In this document: piece by piece, positions 17,543 through 26,900 of the stretch
How the letters are laid out: each line of letters starts with the position of its first letter
How positions within the stretch are numbered: the first letter of the stretch is position 1
Assembly: GCF_010645065.1 (NCBI RefSeq)
Contig: NZ_JAADZW010000005.1
Location: 124,001-188,000 of the forward strand
DNA from: Flavobacterium fluviatile
GTDB taxonomy: Bacteria; Bacteroidota; Bacteroidia; Flavobacteriales; Flavobacteriaceae
Length of the DNA stretch: 64,000 bases
Direction of reading: 5' to 3'
Made by a program: the position numbers and the translations under genes
The notes under the pieces: generated by a model
What the model was told of the DNA's origin: nothing
The model's database searches: none
The model's input: the letters and a program-made list of their open reading frames with translations, nothing else

Positions 17543-17779
17543 TGAAACGTTTTTAATTTAGTTTACAACGAAGCTCAGCAATTAATAAAAATAACAGAAG
17601 TCTTGCTTGCTTATAATCTTGCCTGTGAATTAGCTTATTTTGGCAGAAAAGAAGAAATGCAGGCTTATATTAAAGAAGCCATTCGATTAGGAAAAATGAA
17701 ACAGCAGTTTTTAGATGATACTGATTTTGAAAAATACTGGAAGGATGCCGATTCTTTAAAGGCTATTGACGAAGAGTAA
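17543..17779 (+). pseudogene. Remnant of a TPR protein
   Basis: An open frame of 78 codons ends at TAA 17777 but has no ATG near its beginning and follows a TGA. It encodes LLAYNLACELAYFGRKEEMQ, AYIKEAIRLGKMKQQFLDD and DFEKYWKDADSLKAI, the recognisable end of a TPR repeat and cap (NLAC..A..G..E.A...L..AI.LG...DxDF..yW.d). The N-terminal portion is missing. The gap 17433-17825 holds nothing else that I can support. Confidence 0.6.
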
Positions 17780-17825
17780 ATTAAGACAAATTAATAATTG
17801 AGTTTAGTAAAAAATACAAATAAAA

Positions 17826-19697
17826 ATGATAGCAAACGAACTGAGCATAGATTTAGCAACAGAAAAATTCAATTTCTCTACAGTTCAGAATTTAAGTGAA
17901 ATCACAAGTATTAGATTCGTAAATTACACTGATAAAATAGAGATTCCTCTCGCTATAAAGGATTATCAAAAGATTACTATATTAAAATTTATTGGGAAAT
18001 CTGGCAGTGATGTGTTTGAAGCTCCCGATAATTTAGAACAATTTATAAATATAAAGGTTTTAGTCATTTGGAATTTTCGCGGTTTTGCCGGAATGAAACC
18101 AATGCTATTATTGGAAGAATTTCATACCATTGTTGAGGATGTACAGAAAGACACGAAGGAAATTATAACTCTTTTTCCAAATCTGAAACGCATTGTAATG
18201 AGCGGTCCAAATACTGCATTAAAAAATCAAAAACTGCCTAATGAAATAGGTAGTTTACCATTATTAGAAGAACTTTATCTTTTGTCATTAGGACTCATTA
18301 TGCTTCCAAATTCCTTTGGCAATCTAAAGCAGTTGAGAAATTTGGTTTTAAAAGGCAATACATTCAATGGTTTTCCTGAAGCAATTACACAACTGGAAAA
18401 TTTAGAAACACTGGAAATCAATCAGAAGTTTTCAAAATTACCAGACAGTTTAGCCTCTTTAAAAAAATTAAAAAAACTACATTTAAATACTGATACTTCT
18501 CAAAGTTCGTCCGTAGAAAGAAAAATTAAGCAAACTCCGATTCCTGCAGTAATAGGCAAACTGGAAAATATTGAGGATTTGGATATAGGCCTTGTTGATC
18601 TTTTTGATATTAAACCTATCCTCTCATTAAAGAAATTGAAAAAGCTAAGTTTAAGAAATTCAGCTTTAAAAAACTGTGACGGATTTTCTAATTTTTCGAT
18701 GCTGGAAGAGCTAAATCTCAAAAGAAGCATTTATTTGAGAAATCTGGATGGATTAAAAGGACTACCTCTCAAAAGCCTCAATCTTTCATCAACTTTCATA
18801 GAATTTGTTGACGCAATCTCATCGCTTGTATTATTAGAAACACTCGACATAAGCCGTTGTTACAGGGTTCAGGATTTTACTCCGGTTTTGGTTCATCCTG
18901 CTATCAAAGAACTGAAAGCGGATGATGAGGTAATGATAAACTGGAATGAAAAGGATAAAAAATCCGGACCAATCAACATCAATGATATAATCACCCAGTT
19001 AGCCACAGATAATCTTCAGGAATTTGAAGAAACTATTTTGAAATTATCCGAATATATAGATGCAAACTCCATTCGAAGTAAGAATCCTTTGGCGGGATAT
19101 TTTAACATTAAAACCATAGATGAAAAAATTACTTTTATTGAGGTTTTAGATAGCGGTATTAAAAAGCATTTAAAAAATCTTTCTGATAAAACCCTGGTTG
19201 CCATTTTTGGAATGACTTTTAAATCTGTAAATTATGATAATTACAATGCAGCCTTAATTGTTCTTGAAGAGATCATTTCAGGACAAAATGCAGAGACACA
19301 AAAACAGATTGTAAATCAGTTTTACAAAGCTTGTGAATATTATGATGCAGGGCACAGGTTCTGGGGACATACGGTTCATGACCAGCTGATTGATACTTTG
19401 TTTCCGCAATTTACTTCCGAAGCGCTTTACGAACTGCTGAAAAATGCATCGGCTGATATGTTCAATATCGAGGGTGGGGATGAAATGGAAACGTTATTCA
19501 TACCGGCTTTAAAAAATACTTCAGATCTAGAATTACAAAATAAAATTCTGGATGTCTTTTTTAGCTATGAAGAGGAGGGAAGAGATTATTTTAGTTCAGG
19601 CTATTTTGAAGAATTATTGCAACAAATGAAAGAAATCGCTTCTTCGGACTTATTAGAATTGATTTTACAGAAAGAAAAAAAAGCAGGTAAAGTATAA
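17826..19697 (+). CDS. Leucine-rich repeat protein
   Basis: The 623-residue product has no signal peptide. From about residue 60 to 370 it carries 10 or more leucine-rich repeats of the bacterial type (LPLLEELYLLSLGLIMLPNS, LKQLRNLVLKGNTFNGFPEA, LENLETLEINQKFSKLPDSL, LKKLKKLSLRNSALKNCDGF). The remaining 250 residues are helical and acidic, with HEAT-like segments (DINDIITQLA-type starts, LQNKILDVFFSYEEEGRD). A cytoplasmic binding protein is likely. Its last codon abuts the next gene, and together with the two following genes it forms a tight block in cassette 2. Confidence 0.88.
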   Translation: MIANELSIDLATEKFNFSTVQNLSEITSIRFVNYTDKIEIPLAIKDYQKITILKFIGKSGSDVFEAPDNLEQFINIKVLVIWNFRGFAGMKPMLLLEEFHTIVEDVQKDTKEIITLFPNLKRIVMSGPNTALKNQKLPNEIGSLPLLEELYLLSLGLIMLPNSFGNLKQLRNLVLKGNTFNGFPEAITQLENLETLEINQKFSKLPDSLASLKKLKKLHLNTDTSQSSSVERKIKQTPIPAVIGKLENIEDLDIGLVDLFDIKPILSLKKLKKLSLRNSALKNCDGFSNFSMLEELNLKRSIYLRNLDGLKGLPLKSLNLSSTFIEFVDAISSLVLLETLDISRCYRVQDFTPVLVHPAIKELKADDEVMINWNEKDKKSGPININDIITQLATDNLQEFEETILKLSEYIDANSIRSKNPLAGYFNIKTIDEKITFIEVLDSGIKKHLKNLSDKTLVAIFGMTFKSVNYDNYNAALIVLEEIISGQNAETQKQIVNQFYKACEYYDAGHRFWGHTVHDQLIDTLFPQFTSEALYELLKNASADMFNIEGGDEMETLFIPALKNTSDLELQNKILDVFFSYEEEGRDYFSSGYFEELLQQMKEIASSDLLELILQKEKKAGKV

Positions 19698-20873
19698 ATG
19701 GCAAAAAACAAGACCATATTTTGGAAAAAAAGCAAAGCAAAAATTGATTTTCTACTACAGATTTTAATTTTTAGCACCTGTATTTCCTTTGCCCAGCCAA
19801 CAAAAAAGTATAAAATGGAGCATTTAAAATCGAACAGCAAAGAACAACTTATTCAGCTGGCTTTAGAAATTCTGAAAAATCAACAGCCTTCTGTGATAAT
19901 CAATCCGGATGATTTTGAGGCAACGGCATGGGGAAACAGTAAAGAAATACTGGTCAAATTTCGAAGATACATCAGGTTTATTCCTTTAAATGCTGAGCCT
20001 TTTCAGTATTATGATATAACGGTAAACCTCATTACAAATCAAATTTTGCCATTTGAATCCGGTTATAATTTTACTTTTAATACCCCAACAGAAGCTGATA
20101 AAAAGAAACTCGATTTTATTAAAAGTAAAACCGATTTTCCAAAGGAATCAAACGCTGAAATTACAATTACCGAAAATGAAGATCATTATTGGATAAGTAA
20201 AAAAAGTAAAACTTCTTTTAGTAAGTTTTTTATAAATAAAGAGACCGGTTTTAAATCAGGTGTAATGGAAGGCAGCTTTTCAGCACCGGCAGCCAGACCT
20301 GTTTTAGAATCAGTTTATGAAAAAGAAGAAATGGTAAAACTTTCTGATGAAAATGAAATTAACCGAATAACAAAAAATGCCGTTATTCGTATAGCTAAAG
20401 GAATAATAGAAGAAAAGCAGCCCTTATTAAAATTAAATTTTGATGATTATGAGACTATAGTTTGGGTGGACAGCAAAAACACTTGGGTTGAATTTAAAAG
20501 AGTTATACGATATATTCCGTTAGGTACTGACCCTGAAAAACGTTTTTCATACGATATAACAGTGAATTTGAATAATGATGGAATTTCGCCATTTGATGAT
20601 ACTTTTGAATCTGAATTTTATATTGAAACTAAAGAAGACAAAAAGGCAATTGAATTTATAAAGAAAAATTTTGGAAGCTTCTCTGCTAATTTTGAAAATA
20701 CAGTTTACGAAGGTGAGGAAAATTATTATATTGACATTAATAATCAATATTCTTTTGGCAAATACGCAGTTAACAAAAAAACAGGAATCGCAAAAACTGA
20801 AATCCAGGGTTCTTATGAGCCAATGCCAAAACCCGTAATTGAAAATCCGGATGATTATACTGAAATCAAATAA
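19698..20873 (+). CDS. Secreted protein with two copies of an unknown domain
   Basis: The 391-residue protein has an N-terminal hydrophobic segment (FLLQILIFSTCISFAQ) that looks like a late signal peptide. Two internal copies of a domain of about 160 residues follow (about 45-200 and 215-375). Matching stretches are FEATAWGNSKEILVKFRRYI with YETIVWVDSKNTWVEFKRVI, YYDITVNLITNQILPFES with SYDITVNLNNDGISPFDD, and HYWISKKSKTSFSKFFINKE with YYIDINNQYSFGKYAVNKK. The start codon follows the previous stop directly. The domain is not one I recognise. Confidence 0.85.
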   Translation: MAKNKTIFWKKSKAKIDFLLQILIFSTCISFAQPTKKYKMEHLKSNSKEQLIQLALEILKNQQPSVIINPDDFEATAWGNSKEILVKFRRYIRFIPLNAEPFQYYDITVNLITNQILPFESGYNFTFNTPTEADKKKLDFIKSKTDFPKESNAEITITENEDHYWISKKSKTSFSKFFINKETGFKSGVMEGSFSAPAARPVLESVYEKEEMVKLSDENEINRITKNAVIRIAKGIIEEKQPLLKLNFDDYETIVWVDSKNTWVEFKRVIRYIPLGTDPEKRFSYDITVNLNNDGISPFDDTFESEFYIETKEDKKAIEFIKKNFGSFSANFENTVYEGEENYYIDINNQYSFGKYAVNKKTGIAKTEIQGSYEPMPKPVIENPDDYTEIK

Positions 20874-20879
20874 TCGAAA

Positions 20880-22802
20880 ATGAACAAGAATTACAGCTTC
20901 TATAAAAAGACAGAAGAGGTTTACTTTAGTACCGAAATGTCTTTCCTGATAGTACCTGTATTACTGGCTTCTGCTATCACTTACGGTCTGCTTTATTTTT
21001 TTGGCATTACTGTAGCGGTTCTGTTTAATGTAATTATTTCGTTTTGTGCAAACCTTTATGTGTATTCTTATGGTAAATCTTATGTAGATGTCCCATTTAG
21101 TTTATTAATTAGTACTGGCCTTACCTCCTGTTTATTATTATTTGGAGATTATGGAGTGTATGTGCTGGTACTCTATCAAAATACAGGGGAATTTAATGCG
21201 CTTTATTTTAAGATATGGTTAGCTATTTTATTGGGAAGTCCGGTTTTGTATTATGCTTTTCAGTATGGCCGTTATTATTTAGAAGTAAGAGCAAATGCAG
21301 TAAAGTATGTAAAATTGCAATTAAAAGTGCATCACGACAGGGAATTGCTTATAGTTTTAGATGCTATACAGCTTGTAAATAGTTCAAAGAAAACCATGTC
21401 GGATATCAAATTAGAAAAACCTCAGCGTTTCTATTCAAAAGACGAATTATCGAAATTGAGGCAAGAAGATGTCCTGCACCATTATTTAGAAATGAATGTT
21501 TTTAACAGCGGTGTCCACATTCCCGTGGGTACAGACTTTCTTTATATATCCTGGTATTCGATAATTGAGGATAAATATTATGATATCGAATTGCCGTTTC
21601 CTTTTGAAAAGCTGACTATAGAACTGGAAAAATACCCTACAGATGTTCCGGCAGTTTTGAGAGGCAGGAAAACCAATCCGTTGTATCAGCATCTGCAGAT
21701 ACATACCAATGGCCGCATCCGTTTTTTTAATGATGATCTTGTTTTAATAGACCATCCTCAAAGCAGTCCAACCCCGATTACTGAAGAGGAGCGCAATAAT
21801 AAAATAGCCCTTCACCGTTCTTCACATGAGTATTATAATAATCCTGAAAGATTTTCAGAATTAGTAAACAAAATAAGATCTTCTGGCGGAATTGAAGAAC
21901 GATTTCTGATAGAAAACAAATTGATTCTATGGAGCCTGACTGTTTCCGGACTCAGAGGAAATAATTATCTGGAGATAGCTGATGTTTCATTTCGCAACTA
22001 CAAAACTGCAATCAGCGATATTGAAACATCCAAATTAAGATTTTTGCCAAAAAAACTGGAGATTGTTTACAGAGGAAATTCTTTACTTCCCTGGCTGATA
22101 ATACATATCAATACACAAAAACTTTATCAATCCATACAATATCTTACAAATGGAAATGATGAAATCCCTGTATTATTTGACCTCGCTTTTGAAGATTTAT
22201 CCAAAATAAATTTAAAATTTAGTATTACAACAAAGGAAAAACCGGTGCTGTTTACGGATTGGGAAATTCAAATCGATAAATACCGAAACCAAAGCAGGAT
22301 TGACCATTTGCTTGATATAGACGAAGATCAGCAAAAAAGATCCCTATATAAAGAAGCCTGGGATTTGGTTGCAGATAAACAATATGACTTGGCTCAGGAA
22401 AAATGTGACACCCTCAAAGCAATCGACTCCAGATATGGTTTTGCTTATTTTTTAGAATTGAGGTTACTGTGGTATAAAGAAGGTTTTGAAGCCTGCTATG
22501 CCAAAAAAGATTATTTTATTGCCAAAACCCGGCATGAACCGGCTGCTCTCGCGCACATATACAATAATTATGGCTGTTTATATGACCAGCAGTTACGTTA
22601 TGAAGAATCCCTTTCCTGTTTTGAAAAAGCTATTTTAAGTAATCCGAAAGACGGAATGTATGTCTGCAATCTTGCCGAAATATACTGCAAACTCAATAAT
22701 CCGAAAAAGGCATTGCAGGCAGCAGAAAAATCTAAGCAATTAGGACATGAATCTTCAGCCTTAAATGCAATTTTAGAAAGTAAAGGCATTCGTTATACCT
22801 AA
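20880..22802 (+). CDS. Membrane protein with C-terminal TPR tail
   Basis: The 640-residue protein begins with four predicted membrane helices in the first 140 residues (FLIVPVLLASAITYGLLYFF, VAVLFNVIISFCANLYVY, FSLLISTGLTSCLLLF, WLAILLGSPVLYYAF). A soluble beta-rich middle (about 145-480) comes next, then TPR repeats (about 490-640, with ALAHIYNNYGCLYDQQLRYE and YVCNLAEIYCKLNNPKKALQ). The head is paralogous to the gene at 22875 and the TPR tail to the end of the protein at 23913. It ends cassette 2. A scaffold at the inner membrane is plausible. Confidence 0.85.
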   Translation: MNKNYSFYKKTEEVYFSTEMSFLIVPVLLASAITYGLLYFFGITVAVLFNVIISFCANLYVYSYGKSYVDVPFSLLISTGLTSCLLLFGDYGVYVLVLYQNTGEFNALYFKIWLAILLGSPVLYYAFQYGRYYLEVRANAVKYVKLQLKVHHDRELLIVLDAIQLVNSSKKTMSDIKLEKPQRFYSKDELSKLRQEDVLHHYLEMNVFNSGVHIPVGTDFLYISWYSIIEDKYYDIELPFPFEKLTIELEKYPTDVPAVLRGRKTNPLYQHLQIHTNGRIRFFNDDLVLIDHPQSSPTPITEEERNNKIALHRSSHEYYNNPERFSELVNKIRSSGGIEERFLIENKLILWSLTVSGLRGNNYLEIADVSFRNYKTAISDIETSKLRFLPKKLEIVYRGNSLLPWLIIHINTQKLYQSIQYLTNGNDEIPVLFDLAFEDLSKINLKFSITTKEKPVLFTDWEIQIDKYRNQSRIDHLLDIDEDQQKRSLYKEAWDLVADKQYDLAQEKCDTLKAIDSRYGFAYFLELRLLWYKEGFEACYAKKDYFIAKTRHEPAALAHIYNNYGCLYDQQLRYEESLSCFEKAILSNPKDGMYVCNLAEIYCKLNNPKKALQAAEKSKQLGHESSALNAILESKGIRYT

Positions 22803-22807
22803 GAAAA

Positions 22808-22854
22808 ATCACTACAAATAGTGATGTTTGAGAAATTCAATAGCAATAAATTTG
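22808..22854 (+). promoter_or_regulatory. Island palindrome-promoter, copy 3
   Basis: ATCACTACAAATAGTGAT (22808-22825) is a perfect 7-bp inverted repeat around CAAA. After 21 bp comes TAAATTTG (22847-22854). ATG 22875 lies 20 bp further on. It is only 5 bp from the stop of the previous gene, so it splits two paralogues into separate units. Confidence 0.8.
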
Positions 22855-22874
22855 GCTTGCTATGAATATCTCTC

Positions 22875-23837
22875 ATGAAAAGATACAAATTATACAAAAA
22901 AGTAAAACCGGTCTATTGCAATTTTGAAGAATTGCTGGCTAATGTTGTTTTACCATTGGTAATAGCATCTTACATATCTTATCCGATATTATATTTTTTG
23001 GGTATAGGAAGTGCAATTTTTTTTAATGTTTTTCTTGCCCTGAGCGCAAATTATTTTCATAAAGACTTAAAAAAATATCTCCCGGTTTTTAATGATCGTG
23101 ATTCAGTTTTTACACCTGCTCTTTCCTTGTTTTGTTCTTTCTTAATTATATTCATTATTTTATTAATAACTGATTTTGGATTTTATTTATTGGTTTTGTA
23201 TCAAAAAAGCAATGAATTCAACATTTTCCATTTTTATTCATGGTTGGTTATTTTATTTGGTTTACCGCTGCTCTATTATGCCTTAAAATTGGGGCAATAC
23301 TATTTTACAAAAAAGTATCAGGATCTTGAATTTGTAAACGTTCTACTGGCTGTTAATTATGATTCTGATCTGTTTTTAGAGATAAATAAAATTCAGTTTG
23401 TAAATACAGCAAACAGAAATTCTTCTGATATAAAAATAACGAAAAACATAGCGTCGTATTCTCAAAAGGAATTTATGGCAATGAAAACAAAATCAAGGCA
23501 TTATTATCTAAATAAAGAAGGATTTAGGGAAATGGTCCAGATTCCTTTTAATGCAAATACAGTTTTATTGTCATGGTTTTCCTATGTAGAGCATAAATAT
23601 TTTGAAGTGGAAATTTACTTTCCTTTTAAGAAATTTATAGATGAGCAGGATAAATGTTCGACAGATAAATTTCAGGTTTTTAGGGGCAGGGAGACAAAGC
23701 CTTTGTATCTGCATCTTTATTCAAATGGAGGCGTCAAATTTTTCTATAAAGATGCCATTTTGATAGATTGCCCGGAGAATAAAGAAATAACCATTAGTGA
23801 AGAAGAGAAGAAAATAAAATTTGGAATGACATTCTAA
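22875..23837 (+). CDS. Membrane protein, short paralogue of the gene at 20880
   Basis: The 320-residue product has four predicted membrane helices in its first 150 residues and a soluble domain. It aligns by eye with the first 300 residues or so of the protein at 20880: LYKKVKPVYCNFEELLANVV with YKKTEEVYFSTEMSFLIV, LLVLYQKSNEFNIFHFYSWL with VLVLYQNTGEFNALYFKIWL, and VFRGRETKPLYLHL with VLRGRKTNPLYQHL. It lacks the TPR tail and the late middle region, so it is a shortened version. It is the first gene of cassette 3. Confidence 0.85.
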   Translation: MKRYKLYKKVKPVYCNFEELLANVVLPLVIASYISYPILYFLGIGSAIFFNVFLALSANYFHKDLKKYLPVFNDRDSVFTPALSLFCSFLIIFIILLITDFGFYLLVLYQKSNEFNIFHFYSWLVILFGLPLLYYALKLGQYYFTKKYQDLEFVNVLLAVNYDSDLFLEINKIQFVNTANRNSSDIKITKNIASYSQKEFMAMKTKSRHYYLNKEGFREMVQIPFNANTVLLSWFSYVEHKYFEVEIYFPFKKFIDEQDKCSTDKFQVFRGRETKPLYLHLYSNGGVKFFYKDAILIDCPENKEITISEEEKKIKFGMTF

Positions 23838-23912
23838 AACCAGGACCAATATTTTTTTGATATTAAAGGGAGCTAACAACTGTAAAATTTATTCACAATT
23901 TATAATTTAAAT

Positions 23913-26900
23913 ATGCAGCTTACTATTCAATATAAAATTACAAATGAATTGATCCGAATCATCCGGGAGGCAATTACTGCCGGAAAGATTGATACTGAAT
24001 CTATACGCAGGGTTATATTGTGTCCGGATGATTCCTTTCAAAAATTAGAGGTGTATATCAGTGATGATTGGGCTCCGTATTTTGATAAAGAATATGCAGC
24101 AGTTATTGGAATGATTAATATATCGCAGTGGCTTGATATCGCAGATGAAGCGCTGGAGAAACAACATTTGACAGATCCTTATTGCCTGATAAGTGCCAAA
24201 GAAATAGAAAAAAAATATGCATTAGCACCGCCCGCTATAAACTTTGGGCATCTTGACACTCTTGACGAAGCCTATGTGGCTTTTTTAGTTTGCCTGAGGG
24301 AAGAACTGCTGCTACAAGTTGAAGCAGGTATTGCAAATGCAGCTATTTCCTTTTCGCAAGAAGATTTTCACCATATCGTTGGTTTTTTTACGCACGCCTT
24401 AACCTTTGACAAGGAAGAAAAGATATTGCTGCACGGATTTAATAACCCTGAAGGAGCAGGTACTTTTTATGATGCAGAGCTGACTGTTCCTAACAACAAA
24501 TTTTCTGACCATTACATACGAGTTACAGAAAGCGGTTTTACATTATTTTGTTGTGAAGGAACCATGCTGAAAAAATCCGGTACAAAGTCTGAAGTCTATA
24601 GTTACGATGTTTCGGATATTGCCTTTATGTACAGGAAAAATAACGAAATACATTTCAGATTAACAGATGAATTTCAAAATTATATTCTGGAACCCAACAG
24701 AAAAAAAGCCGTTGCTGGTCCACCATCTTCTAAAAATTTCTACGAGGCTTTTGAAAGCATGTTTCAGTCCTGTCCCGAAAAAATAATATCCGTTGACAAT
24801 ATTCCGAATCCGATAACAGAAAAAATGGTATTTGATAACTGGTTTGATCTTGTTTTAGAATACAACGTTGAGATTACACTTAAAAACAGACAAACCATTT
24901 TTGGTTACGGGGAAACTGCATACAGATACTACCTCAGCCAAATACCCAAAACAAATGCACAACACGAACCGGCAGTTCGGTTTTTTGCAGATAAATTATT
25001 TTTTGAAAATCGTTTTCAGGAGTCTGTAGCTTTATTTGATACCGTAAAAGTGCTTCCCGATTTTCAAAAAATGCACTATTTATGCGCTTTATTTTTCTTA
25101 GACAGAAAGGAAGAATATAAAGCTTTAGGTGTCACATTAGAAACGAAATCAGAACTGTCAAAACTGGAGTTGATGGATACGCTGTGGCTTCTCAGAGAAC
25201 CACTCGAAACTGAAGATTTAAAAGCATTAAAAGAAAAACTGACATCACTATTATCTGCCTGCAGAGATAACGAAACACTTCGTCTGTTATCTGTAGTGCT
25301 TACTAAAGTATATGCTGCAATGCATGACAGCAAAAGCGCATTGTTGCAATTACAGTCTGTACCTACACACGAAACTTTTGAAAAAATAATATTGTTACAG
25401 GAATTAAAGCATACAGAATACCTGCTACACGCTTATGAAAAACAGATTGCACACACAGAGCGTAATGCTGCTTTTGACAAACTGATTGAGGTTGATTCCC
25501 TGAATACAACAAACGAAATTATAAAACCAATACAAAAAACAACTTATGAACACTGCTATTATGTAGCTCACAAAATAGAGGTAACAGCGTATGAATGGGT
25601 CTATCCGCTTTCTGCTGAAACATTTATAGCCACGAGAAAAGAAAATGAAAAAGAACTTATTATTGCCAGAATCAGAAAGGAGAAATCGGTAGAAATTCTT
25701 CAACAATTAATACTTCCGTCAACGCTCAAAATAAATTCCTGTGTCTATCTTGACGGACTGGTATATATGTGTGATAATGAGCACGGAATTGTATCTTACA
25801 TTGTAAACGAACAAACGATTGAACAAACAGCCGTTATTTTTAAAAACAAAAAAGTAAAACCAGATTATAAAAATTTTACAATAGCCAACGGTTATCTGTA
25901 TGCAAGTAATAACAGACATTTGGAGATTTACAATCTGCATACTCCTGAAGCAGCACCCCTTTCGGATTCGCTCTACATCCAATCGGGCTATCATTTATTT
26001 GTACACAATAATCTTTTGGTTGCAGGCGCAGGTGCTGGCCTATTAATTCTTATCGATATATCAGATAAAATCAACCCTGTCGTACAATCTACAATAAAAG
26101 AAAACAAAACACCCGACAATATGTATGTGGCTTTTGTTGATAACTACATGATTAGCCAGTCGCTGTATAACATAGAAAATCCGTCAAAGCCAATTTGGAT
26201 TAGCCTGGTCGAAAAAGATCTGGCACCTACGTATTTCTTCACAAATAAACCGGATGTTCCCATAATAAGCACTGGACAAGAATTTTTATTAACAACATTA
26301 GACCTTAAAAATGACCAGGCTGTTTATACCAACTGGCGTGAATGTCTGAATAGAGATAACTGGTATTATGAATGTGCGGCTTTTAACTTTTGTACTGCCT
26401 ATTTCGAAGATTCACTAATCACCTATGGTCCATATGAAATTATTTTTTGGAAAAAAGAATTATGTCCGGTACCTGAACAAATAAATGTGCAGGAAGACAT
26501 TGAAAAAATGGTACATACCTGCTTTGACTATATAGATAAAAAACATCCGGACTTTAGCATCGGAAAGGTAGTACTGGAACACAACAAATTATACCAGCAT
26601 ATTGATATTTCATTCCACGCATGTTCTAGTTTAGCTATCTTAAACGATAGTACGCAACCGCACGAATTGCCTATAATTTCCAGCACATTTTTAATCCATT
26701 CATATTGTCAGGAAGTATTGGAATGCCAATACAATCCTATGAAAATGCAGTTTGTGTATGATCCGGAAACGATTATTGCACAATTGCAGCATCGCAGGTT
26801 CAGGCAGCTCTCGGCCCGACATGTATTACTGTTAACCGACAGTGAAAAGACCTACCTGAATGATCCGACGGCACCGTGGAAACCATTTCGTATTAATAAT

